Assembly (NCBI GenBank): GCA_963601575.1
Contig: CAVCFO010000002.1
Coordinates: 1-64,000, forward strand
DNA length: 64,000 nt
Direction of reading: 5' to 3'
Origin: CAG-238 sp963601575
GTDB taxonomy: Bacteria > Bacillota > Clostridia > Peptostreptococcales > Anaerovoracaceae
The position numbers were made by a program, and so were the translations under genes. Shown one piece after another: positions 25,479 through 32,315 of the stretch. A model generated the notes under the pieces. It saw only the letters and a program-made list of their open reading frames with translations. It was not told the origin of the DNA and did no database searches. Numbering within the stretch: position 1 is the first letter of the stretch; each line of letters begins with the position of its first letter.

Positions 25479-27376
25479 GCGAGGTCACCCCTGAGGTGAC
25501 CTTATTTTTGCGCTCACTGGGGCTGACGAATTATTATATAATCAAGATTTATGACATGGCTGGGGACGCGGCGATCGGGCTCATCGAGGATAATCCCTAC
25601 TGGCTGCTCGAGGAATTCCCCAGGATGGGATTTGAGAAGGTTGACGCCATCGCAAAATCGCTGGGTTTCGGTTCGGAAAACAGATACAGGGTGGAAGCGG
25701 CGGTGACAATACTAATGAAAAGATACGCCTCCGAGGGGCATACCTACGCCTTGTACGAGGATTTGTGTGCAGAAGCTGCGAAAAACCTTGACGTTGCCGG
25801 AGAACTGGTAAGCGACGTGACGGAGGACATGGTCTTTGACGGGAGGCTTCAGCTTGCGGATGTGGACGGCACGAGGGTCGTTTACTTTTATGGATATTAC
25901 AAGGCGGAATGCGGCGTTGCGGGAAAGCTTGCGGCACTGGAAAATCCACGGGAGGGGCTTAAGCCCGTCGGCGGAAACATCGACGCGCTGATTGCAAAGG
26001 CAGAAAGCGAGGCATCGATTAGACTTTCGGATGAGCAAAGGGAAGCAGTCAAAAGCGCGCTACGGAGCGGAGTCTCGATTATAACCGGAGGCCCGGGCAC
26101 GGGAAAAACCACCATCATCAAGGCGCTGATTTCGATCGCAGAGGGTAGCGGACTAAAGGTTGCGGTGGCGGCGCCTACGGGCAGAGCCGCAAAACGTGTA
26201 ATGCAGACAAGCGGGCATTTTGCCTGCACGGTGCATAGGCTCCTTGAGTTTTTCTATGACGAGCAGAGCCGTTATATGGCCTTTGGCAGAAACGCCGAAA
26301 GGCCGCTTACTCAGGACGTTATAATCATCGACGAGGCTTCGATGCTTGACTTGCTCTTGACAGAGGCACTTTGCAATGCCCTGAAAACAGGAACAAGGCT
26401 TATTCTCGTGGGCGACGCAGACCAGCTTCCATCGGTGGGAGCCGGCAGCGTGCTTTCGGATCTCATCGAAAGCGAATATTTTTCAGTCTCGGCGCTTGCT
26501 CATATCTACAGGCAGAGCGAGCAGAGCGGCATTGTGCTCAACGCTCACAGGATCAATGCCGGAGATTATCCGAAGTTCTGCGAGGATTTTCGGCTCATAA
26601 GCGCGGATCGCCACGAGGAAATTTTGCAAAGAATAATCGAAACGGCACGTCTCATCCCAAGGGAGAGCCTGCAGGTTATCACCCCGACGAAGAAAGGGAT
26701 CATCGGCAGCGCGAATTTGAATCAGCATCTTCAGGAGGCTTTCAATCCCTCTGAAGATGGCAAGGGCGAGCTGAAATTCGGAAGTACTGTTTTTCGGGTA
26801 GGCGACCGCGTGATGCAAAATAAAAACGATTATAGGATTGAATATCGGCTCGCAGGAGAGGAAGGCGTGCAGGCAGGAGAAAGAGCACAGGCTTGGGAAG
26901 GAGCCACGCAGGCGGGTGAAAGAGATCGGGGCGCGGACAAGAACCGAGGCCTCGCTTGGGATAAGACCCGGGGCGGCTCGCCAGGCACCGGCAATCTGCA
27001 CAAGGGAGTATTTAACGGTGAAATCGGCATTGTGGCGGCCTGCGACGGCGAAATGAAAACCGTAACCGTGGTATATGACGAGTGCCGCTGGGTGGAATAT
27101 CAATATGTCCAGCTAGACGAAATAGAACTTGCCTATGCTATTACAGTTCACAAGAGCCAGGGCAGCGAGTTTCCGGTTGTGATCATGCCTATGAGCTGGT
27201 TTGCTCCGGTTCTTGCGACCAGGAGCCTGCTATATACGGCGGTCACAAGAGCCAAGGAAGAAGTCATAATTGTAGGAAGCCAGAAGTACATAAATGCTAT
27301 GACAGATAACAACCAAAGCAAGCGCAGAAACTCCGGACTACGGGCGCGAATCACCGGCATGTACGATCTGATTTAG
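25466..27376 (+). CDS. recD2: RecD2-like ATP-dependent DNA helicase (SF1B)
   Basis: The 636-residue protein has an N-terminal HhH-like region (LGLTNYYIIKIYDMAGDAAIGL ... EFPRMGFEKVDAIAKSLG), Walker A GGPGTGKTT from residue 208, Walker B IIDEASML, GDADQLPSVGAGSV, the QVITPTKKGIIG motif, and the C-terminal VHKSQGSEFP and YTAVTRAK motifs of RecD. It is a 5'-3' helicase for DNA repair without RecBC. RecD2 is usually 720 aa or more; here the N-terminal OB part is missing. A Gly/Ala/Glu/Arg-rich insertion of about 48 residues (about 468-515) interrupts domain 2B, just where the SH3-like insert sits. Confidence 0.88.
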   Translation: MAKISEVTPEVTLFLRSLGLTNYYIIKIYDMAGDAAIGLIEDNPYWLLEEFPRMGFEKVDAIAKSLGFGSENRYRVEAAVTILMKRYASEGHTYALYEDLCAEAAKNLDVAGELVSDVTEDMVFDGRLQLADVDGTRVVYFYGYYKAECGVAGKLAALENPREGLKPVGGNIDALIAKAESEASIRLSDEQREAVKSALRSGVSIITGGPGTGKTTIIKALISIAEGSGLKVAVAAPTGRAAKRVMQTSGHFACTVHRLLEFFYDEQSRYMAFGRNAERPLTQDVIIIDEASMLDLLLTEALCNALKTGTRLILVGDADQLPSVGAGSVLSDLIESEYFSVSALAHIYRQSEQSGIVLNAHRINAGDYPKFCEDFRLISADRHEEILQRIIETARLIPRESLQVITPTKKGIIGSANLNQHLQEAFNPSEDGKGELKFGSTVFRVGDRVMQNKNDYRIEYRLAGEEGVQAGERAQAWEGATQAGERDRGADKNRGLAWDKTRGGSPGTGNLHKGVFNGEIGIVAACDGEMKTVTVVYDECRWVEYQYVQLDEIELAYAITVHKSQGSEFPVVIMPMSWFAPVLATRSLLYTAVTRAKEEVIIVGSQKYINAMTDNNQSKRRNSGLRARITGMYDLI

Positions 27377-27384
27377 GATAGTAA

Positions 27385-27442
27385 TGATAGAATATGAAAA
27401 TGTAGGGATGTGATGATGGAATATGAAAGCGTGGGGATGAGA
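27385..27442. repeat. 29-bp imperfect tandem duplication before comF
   Basis: Two units with GATRGAATATGAAA and GTRGGGATG (R is A or G) start at 27385 and 27414. The second supplies the comF ribosome site GTGGGGATGAG. Confidence 0.7.
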
Positions 27443-28230
27443 TGAGAGATTTTTTGAGGAAATCAGCGGAAAAGCTGCTTGATTTTGTCTATCCGCAAGG
27501 CCTGTACTGCGCCATATGCGGGAACTTTATAGACAGCACGAGAAGCTACTGCCTCTGCGACCACTGCACTGGGCATATCGAATGGGGGAATATCAAAATT
27601 GATCCGGCTGAGCAAACGGGGTCTTTTCAAAGCTCCCAAGGCCTCGACTCCATAAGAAGCTGTTTCGGGTACGGGCTTTACGCAAGGAGGCTGATTTTCG
27701 AGCTGAAATATAACGACCATGGCTATGTCGCAAGGACGCTGGCAAGGATTGCGATAGACAGGATTTGCGGCGATCCCAAGGCGGCGGAGGTTCTTTCCTG
27801 CGATTTTGCCTCTTGCGTTCCTCTAAGCACCGCAAAACTCAAGAAACGAGGCTTTAACCAGGCAGAAAAGATTGCAAAATATTTTTGCGTAGAAACCGGA
27901 ATGCGCTGCGAGAAGGATCTGCTTCGCCGTGTCAGGGATACAGAGGCTCTGCGGAGCCTTTCACCCAGGGAACGGGCGGAAGAACTCTGCGGAGCCTTTG
28001 CCATAAACAGGAGCAAGGCGAAACTTCTCCGTGACAAGAGGATTTTGCTCATTGACGACATATATACAACCGGGGCCACGATGGCAGGCTGCGCGCGCGT
28101 CCTGAAAGAAGCCGGGGCAAAAGAAGTCCACGCCCTTGTCCTAGCAAGTGCAAGCAGACCTACTGAGGGCGCCTTCGACTATAACTCATATAACTGGGCT
28201 AACTCGGCGGGAGATAGAACCGGCGGCTGA
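27442..28230 (+). CDS. comF: ComF-family phosphoribosyltransferase-like protein
   Basis: The 262-residue protein has a double zinc-finger start (CAIC...CLCDHC), then a type I phosphoribosyltransferase fold: VPLSTAKLKKRGFNQAEKIA and the PRPP loop ILLIDDIYTTGATM. ComF is needed for uptake of transforming DNA in naturally competent Firmicutes, but the family is found in many others. The last 52 nt overlap a convergent GNAT gene, and the last 15 or so residues, SYNWANSAGDRTGG, look like a non-conserved extension. It follows recD2 by 65 nt. Confidence 0.88.
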   Translation: MRDFLRKSAEKLLDFVYPQGLYCAICGNFIDSTRSYCLCDHCTGHIEWGNIKIDPAEQTGSFQSSQGLDSIRSCFGYGLYARRLIFELKYNDHGYVARTLARIAIDRICGDPKAAEVLSCDFASCVPLSTAKLKKRGFNQAEKIAKYFCVETGMRCEKDLLRRVRDTEALRSLSPRERAEELCGAFAINRSKAKLLRDKRILLIDDIYTTGATMAGCARVLKEAGAKEVHALVLASASRPTEGAFDYNSYNWANSAGDRTGG

Positions 28231-28766
28231 TTCTGCACATGATCGCCGATGTGCTTTTCCATCCAGACCATATCGTACCAACGGTTGAATTTGTAGCCGC
28301 ACTGCGTAAATTTTCCTACCATTCGATAGCCCATATGCTCGTGAAATCCGACGCTGTTTTTTGTCAGAAACTCATCATCCTCGCCGCATGGAGGAAAGGC
28401 GATACAGGCGTTGACATTCAAAAAACCTTGGGCGGCAAGAGCGCTTTCTAAATTCTCGTATAGGAGCCTGCCGATGCCGCTTTTTCTGAGCCCGCGTTCC
28501 ACATATATCGTAACTTCAACATCCCATGCGTAGGCCTGCCGCTCATTGAACTGCCCGGCGTAGGCATAACCCACAGGCCTTTCTGCAAGCTCTGCCACAA
28601 GGTAAGGGTATCTTTTCGTAACGCTTTCCATACGCCGGGTAAATTCCGCAAGAGTTGGGACCTCATATTCAAAGGAAATAGCGGTTTCTCTTACATAAGG
28701 GGCGTAAATGGCAAGGAGCGCCGCCCCGTCGCTTATCTTGGCTTTTCTGATTTTTATATTTTCCAT
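28179..28766 (-). CDS. GNAT-family N-acetyltransferase (phosphinothricin acetyltransferase-like)
   Basis: The 195-residue protein has the GNAT fold with the acetyl-CoA loop RGLRKSGIGRLLYENL and the ISFEYEVPT start and HEHMGYRMVGKFTQCGYKFNRWYDMVWMEK C-terminus of the Pat/phosphinothricin-like group, which acetylates amino groups of small molecules or amino acids. The start at 28766 follows GGGAGGAATTTCC. Its 3' end is antisense to the end of comF by 52 nt, so the two transcripts collide. Confidence 0.82.
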   Translation of the reverse strand: MENIKIRKAKISDGAALLAIYAPYVRETAISFEYEVPTLAEFTRRMESVTKRYPYLVAELAERPVGYAYAGQFNERQAYAWDVEVTIYVERGLRKSGIGRLLYENLESALAAQGFLNVNACIAFPPCGEDDEFLTKNSVGFHEHMGYRMVGKFTQCGYKFNRWYDMVWMEKHIGDHVQNQPPVLSPAELAQLYEL

Positions 28767-28917
28767 GGAAATTCCTCCCAATCAAGTTTTCTCTTAAAGT
28801 AGGTGTTGTTTTACCATTATATCCTCACCAAGCCGCAAATGCAAGGCACATTAGCTGACGGTGTATGCCGATGTTTGACACGATGTTTGACACTCGCCGC
28901 AAATACTCACAAAAAAC

Positions 28918-28946
28918 TTGCAAATTCACGCGCCTTGGGCTAAAAT
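28918..28946 (+). promoter_or_regulatory. promoter of the candidate raiA-motif RNA
   Basis: TTGCAA at 28918-28923, 17 nt, TAAAAT at 28941-28946. Transcription would start near 28953, at the left edge of a structured non-coding stretch. Upstream, GATGTTTGACA occurs twice in tandem (28869-28892). Confidence 0.65.
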
Positions 28947-28952
28947 GAAATG

Positions 28953-29170
28953 AACCGCTTGCGTCTGTGGTTGAAAATCCAAGCCAGGTGCGGGCAAAAG
29001 GATCCACGTAAGCCGTCACGCAGGAGTCGGGCGGTGATCATGGCGTACCTTAGAAGTAAGTCCTCCGAAAATCGGATAAAGGCAAGTGTGGGGGCAAAGA
29101 CCAGGTCAGGCAGGCGGTTTTTTCAGGTTTTATTTGCGAAATCCTCCGGCGACACAAGGTTTTGACAAAA
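28953..29170 (+). ncRNA. candidate raiA-motif structured RNA
   Basis: About 215 nt without a believable gene lie directly before hpf (raiA) and have their own promoter. Pairings visible by eye include a nested stem GTGG ... ATCC ... GCC / GGC ... GGAT ... CCAC (28977-29007) and a long hairpin around GTAAGCCGTCAC / GTGATCATGGCGTAC (29007-29047). raiA-motif RNAs are large, conserved structured RNAs of unknown mechanism found upstream of raiA genes in Clostridia and Actinobacteria. I rely on location, promoter and foldability, because I cannot run the covariance model. Confidence 0.55.
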
Positions 29171-29217
29171 TATTCACACGATTTTAGAAAAAGTACTGGT
29201 AAGCTCCATACAATATG

Positions 29218-29226
29218 TGGTATAAT
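29218..29226 (+). promoter_or_regulatory. extended -10 promoter of hpf
   Basis: TGG directly followed by TATAAT (29221-29226), with no good -35, 98 nt before the hpf start. It suggests hpf can be expressed separately from the upstream RNA. Confidence 0.45.
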
Positions 29227-29323
29227 TAAGGTACAAAACACAAGAGTTTGCGCCAAGTGACAGAAATACGGATTTTCGTTTTTTCGCAAGCACAAAAAGC
29301 GCAGACGAGAGGAGGTCACCAAT

Positions 29324-29848
29324 ATGAAGATTATCGTAACAGGAAAGAACATTGCAATCAGCGAAAAAATTCAGGACGCTATCGACAAGAAATTCGAAAA
29401 GCTGGGTAAGTACTTTGCTGACGACATTCAGGCAAAGGTGATTATTCACCCTGAAAAGTCCAAGGTCAAGATGGAAGCGACCATCGTAACCAAGGGCACG
29501 ATTTTCAGAGCAGAGGATGTATCACAGGACGTTTTCGATTGTATAGATATAGTAGCAGACAAGCTTCTCAAACAGCTTACCAAGTACAAGGGCAAGCTCA
29601 TGAAGCGCAACAAATCCAAAGAATCCGTAAGATTCGAGATGCTGCCGGAGATGGAAGCTGCTGACGACGGCGAACTTGTAAAGACCAAGAAGTTTGAGCT
29701 GTCGCCGATGACAACTGAGGAGGCGATCATGCAGATGGAAATGCTCCAGCATAGCTTCTTCGTTTTCCTCGATGCAGAAACAAGTACCGTAAATGTTGTC
29801 TACAAGAGAAACGACGAGGACTACGGACTTTTGGAAACCAACCACTAG
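29324..29848 (+). CDS. hpf: long-form ribosome hibernation promoting factor
   Basis: The 174-residue protein has the RaiA/HPF N-terminal domain (1-100, MKIIVTGKNIAISEKIQDAI start) and the C-terminal dimerisation domain (VKTKKFELSPMTTEEAIMQMEM ... HSFFVFLDAETSTVNVVYKR) that pairs two 70S ribosomes into inactive 100S dimers in stationary phase. RBS GAGGAGGTCACCAAT is strong. It has its own promoter, and a candidate raiA-motif RNA lies upstream. A strong terminator lies about 110 nt downstream. Confidence 0.96.
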   Translation: MKIIVTGKNIAISEKIQDAIDKKFEKLGKYFADDIQAKVIIHPEKSKVKMEATIVTKGTIFRAEDVSQDVFDCIDIVADKLLKQLTKYKGKLMKRNKSKESVRFEMLPEMEAADDGELVKTKKFELSPMTTEEAIMQMEMLQHSFFVFLDAETSTVNVVYKRNDEDYGLLETNH

Positions 29849-29960
29849 AGGCCCGCGACCGGAAAACCGGGAAAGCAAAAGCATACAAAAAGGAAAAAAG
29901 CGATAAAGTGCTCTAGAGTAATATCAGTAGAATAGAGTCATAGGAAAAAAATTATGCGAA

Positions 29961-29999
29961 AGAAGACCCCCGAGGCTGCTGCCTCGGGGGTCTTCTCTT
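29961..29999. terminator. strong terminator after hpf, also before the end of tRNA-Gly
   Basis: AGAAGACCCCCGAGGC and GCCTCGGGGGTCTTCT form a perfect 16-bp stem with a TGCT loop. It ends hpf and, read on the minus strand, also tRNA-Gly (TCTTTCGCATAATTTTTTT follows). Confidence 0.9.
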
Positions 30000-30000
30000 A

Positions 30001-30074
30001 TGGAGCGGACAACGGGAATCGAACCCGCCTCCTCAGCTTGGGAAGCTGATATTCTACCAATGAACTATGTCCGC
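30001..30074 (-). tRNA. tRNA-Gly (anticodon CCC)
   Basis: On the minus strand the acceptor stem is GCGGACA/TGTCCGC, the D-arm is GTTCATTGGTAGAAT, the anticodon arm TCAGC-TTCCCAA-GCTGA gives CCC at positions 34-36, the T-loop is TTCGATT, and TCCA ends the gene, so CCA is encoded. It reads GGG codons. It has its own promoter (30146-30174) and a leader that holds a 9-bp repeat array reaching the mature 5' end. Confidence 0.93.
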
Positions 30075-30115
30075 ATGGCCCGCATGGGTCGCATGGCCTG
30101 CATGGCCCGCATGCC
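30072..30115. repeat. 9-bp tandem array (CGCATGGCC, nearly 5 copies) in the tRNA-Gly leader
   Basis: Units start at 30072, 30081, 30090, 30099 and 30108, each differing from CGCATGGCC by 0-2 nt. The first unit includes the first three bases of the mature tRNA (minus strand GCG). Confidence 0.85.
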
Positions 30116-30145
30116 TTGTGGGTGTCGCCACCGCATATCATGATA

Positions 30146-30174
30146 ATTATACAACGGCGCGGACAAAATTTCAA
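30146..30174 (-). promoter_or_regulatory. tRNA-Gly promoter
   Basis: Minus strand: TTGAAA (30174-30169), 17 nt, perfect TATAAT (30151-30146). The transcript would start near 30139, giving a leader of about 65 nt made mainly of the repeat. Confidence 0.75.
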
Positions 30175-30276
30175 TCGGAAATTTCAAACTATCCGCATTT
30201 TGTGCTCGGAACATAATTTTCACCGCCATAACAGGCGATTATTTATAAAAAAAACTAATTTTGCTCGAAAGACTTC

Positions 30277-30305
30277 TTGTAAAACCTCAAAAAATGTAAT
30301 ATACT
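30277..30305 (+). promoter_or_regulatory. aminotransferase promoter
   Basis: TTGTAA at 30277-30282, 17 nt, TATACT at 30300-30305, 33 nt before the start. Confidence 0.6.
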
Positions 30306-30337
30306 TAGATATTATTATATTAAAAAGGAGGAAGACC

Positions 30338-31582
30338 ATGGGTGAGCTATTATTCGCGGCCGCAAACGGCAGGAACATCCCCAGGGAGGATAAAATTTTC
30401 GGTATAAGCAACCGAGCGAAGAAGAGAATCGAAACGGACGGAAAGGATAAGGTTTGTAATGCCACCATAGGCGCACTCCTTGATGATGAAGGCAATCTCA
30501 TCGTTTTGTCGTCGGTAACGGAGGTATTCCGGAATCTGAAGCCGGAAGAATTCGCAGAATATGCGCCGATCGCGGGTACAGCGGAATTTCGAGAGGCGAT
30601 CAAGAAAGATGCTTTCGGCAGCTTCGTACCGAAGAGATTCGCAGAGGCCGTCGCAACGCCGGGAGGAACGGGCGCGATCAGAAATACGATTTCGAATTTT
30701 TCAGAGCCGGCAGATGAGGTGCTGATAGCGGACTGGTACTGGGCGCCGTATAATACCATAGCGCAGGAAATCGGAAGATCTGTGAGAACATTCGAGCTAT
30801 TCGATACCTACGGAAAGTTCAATATCGAAAGCTTCGCAAAGAATGCGAGAGAAATTCTTCAGAAACAGGATCGCCTTGTGACAATTATCAATACGCCTGC
30901 ACATAATCCGACAGGATATGCGCTATCGGATGAGGAATGGCAGAAGGTGATCGATTTCTTTGCGAGCCTGCCAAAGGACAAGAAGATCACGCTGCTTGCG
31001 GACATTGCATATATCGACTTCGCAGGAGACGAAGAAAAATATAGGAGCTTCATGCCGATTATAGAGCAGGCGCCCGAAAATGTGATGATCGTAATCGCGC
31101 ACAGCCTCTCGAAGGCCTATACGCTCTACGGAATGAGGAGCGGCGCGATGATCTGCCTCGCACCGTCTGCAGAAACCGCCGATGAGTTCAGGCGTGTATG
31201 CGAGTTTTCTTCGAGAAATTCCTGGTCGAACTGTGCGAGAGCGCCGCAGGTGATACTTTCAAAGATATATGCAGATCCTGCACTAAAGGCGAAGGTAGAC
31301 GAGGAGCGAAAGGGCTTTAGAGACATGCTCATCAGGCGCGGCAAGGCATTCGAGAAGGCTGCGGCGGAGGCAGGGCTTGAGATGGTGCCCTTCGATGCAG
31401 GATTCTTCGCATCGGTTCCGTGCGAGGACCCGGACGCGCTTTCGGCAGAGCTTGAGAAAGAGGGGATTTTCCTAGTACCGCTTGCGAAGGGCGTGCGAGT
31501 TTCCGTAGCGTCGGTATCAGAAGAGAAGTGCAGAATGCTGCCGCGGAGAATAAAAGCCTGTCTCGACAAAGTTCAGAAATAG
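30338..31582 (+). CDS. class I/II pyridoxal-phosphate aminotransferase
   Basis: The 414-residue fold type I aminotransferase carries NTPAHNPTGYALSDEEW (the NPTG motif), LADIAYIDFAG, and the PLP-lysine region IAHSLSKAYTLYGMRSG (Lys near residue 259). The N-terminal GELLFAAANGRNIPREDKIF resembles a bacterial aromatic/aspartate aminotransferase-like subgroup. Substrate is not certain; aspartate, tyrosine or phenylalanine are candidates, which would fit with the tyrosine-type transporter later in the window. The start at 30338 follows AAAGGAGGAAGACC, and an upstream in-frame extension is rejected because it overlaps the promoter. Confidence 0.85.
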   Translation: MGELLFAAANGRNIPREDKIFGISNRAKKRIETDGKDKVCNATIGALLDDEGNLIVLSSVTEVFRNLKPEEFAEYAPIAGTAEFREAIKKDAFGSFVPKRFAEAVATPGGTGAIRNTISNFSEPADEVLIADWYWAPYNTIAQEIGRSVRTFELFDTYGKFNIESFAKNAREILQKQDRLVTIINTPAHNPTGYALSDEEWQKVIDFFASLPKDKKITLLADIAYIDFAGDEEKYRSFMPIIEQAPENVMIVIAHSLSKAYTLYGMRSGAMICLAPSAETADEFRRVCEFSSRNSWSNCARAPQVILSKIYADPALKAKVDEERKGFRDMLIRRGKAFEKAAAEAGLEMVPFDAGFFASVPCEDPDALSAELEKEGIFLVPLAKGVRVSVASVSEEKCRMLPRRIKACLDKVQK

Positions 31583-31657
31583 TAGAGGCACATGGCGCGC
31601 TTTGACAAAATCTTGTAAAAAAATTCTGAAAAACTAGAAAAAAATTTCAGTAAACTA

Positions 31658-31686
31658 TTGACATAGTCATTTGGTTATGGTAATAT
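31658..31686 (+). promoter_or_regulatory. promoter of the YdbC-like gene
   Basis: Perfect TTGACA at 31658-31663, 17 nt, TAATAT at 31681-31686, 38 nt before the start. Same hexamers as the type I toxin promoter at 134. Confidence 0.75.
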
Positions 31687-31723
31687 ATGGCCACAAAAGG
31701 AGTTTTGTGGAAAGGAGATACAA

Positions 31724-32047
31724 ATGCCAAAGACTATGAAAGAAAAAGACGATGAATTCAAGTTCGAAATCCTGCGCCATCTGGGTGTTATCGCAAGAAA
31801 CCAAACAGGCTGGACGAAGGAAATCAACATTGTGTCGTGGCGAGGCGGCAGCCCGAAGCTGGATATCCGGGAGTGGGATCCGGATCACGAGCGAATGAGC
31901 AAGGGCCTGACCATGCGCAAAAGCGAGGTCCTCAAAACGCTGCAGATTCTGACGAAGTATTATGCGTCAGATCTTGAGAATCTGTCAGAGGATGAGGAGG
32001 AAGCAGAAGATACGGGCTGCTCATGCGGGATAGAAGCATGCAGCTAA
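31724..32047 (+). CDS. YdbC/PC4-family single-stranded nucleic-acid-binding protein
   Basis: The 107-residue protein matches the YdbC family of Firmicutes, which have a PC4-like beta-sheet and a helix and bind ssDNA/RNA: VIARNQTGWTKEINIVSWRGGSPKLDIREWDPDHERMSKGLT is the core. The C-terminal acidic tail (SEDEEEAEDTG) ends with CSCGIEACS, a Cys-rich end of unknown use. RBS GGAAAGGAGATACAA. The 3' end and the next 110 nt contain an imperfect duplication. It is monocistronic, with a clear promoter and terminator. Confidence 0.85.
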   Translation: MPKTMKEKDDEFKFEILRHLGVIARNQTGWTKEINIVSWRGGSPKLDIREWDPDHERMSKGLTMRKSEVLKTLQILTKYYASDLENLSEDEEEAEDTGCSCGIEACS

Positions 32048-32150
32048 CACAAGGCTGACGAAATGCTAATGAAAAGCTAACACGAAACAGAAGCATGCAG
32101 CTAATGAAAAGCTAGCACAAAGCTAAAGAAAGCTAACACGAGGCAGACGC
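32032..32150. repeat. 57-bp imperfect tandem duplication of the YdbC-like gene 3' end
   Basis: AGAAGCATGCAGCTAA occurs at 32032-32047 and 32089-32104. It is followed by several GAAAGCTAACACGA-type repeats. The region is non-coding after the stop at 32047. Confidence 0.7.
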
Positions 32151-32183
32151 AAATTTATATTAAGTTAATACCAAAACCTTCGC

Positions 32184-32211
32184 AAAATACCGCCGGGCAG
32201 GGCGGTATTTT
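32184..32211 (+). terminator. terminator of the YdbC-like gene
   Basis: AAAATACCGCC and GGCGGTATTTT form a perfect 11-bp stem, loop GGGCAG. Confidence 0.85.
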
Positions 32212-32315
32212 GTTGTAATTTGGGTGAAGGTATTTTTTTTCTCATATAATTGTGGTAAAATACCCATGTATATGTAAAAATCTTAGACTTATAAACTTGA
32301 AATTCAGGGGGAATT

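Noticed and set aside
28950..29165. 71-codon frame before hpf
   Set aside because: Arg/Ser-rich with no SD at its start; the stretch folds better as RNA and has the position of a raiA-motif RNA.
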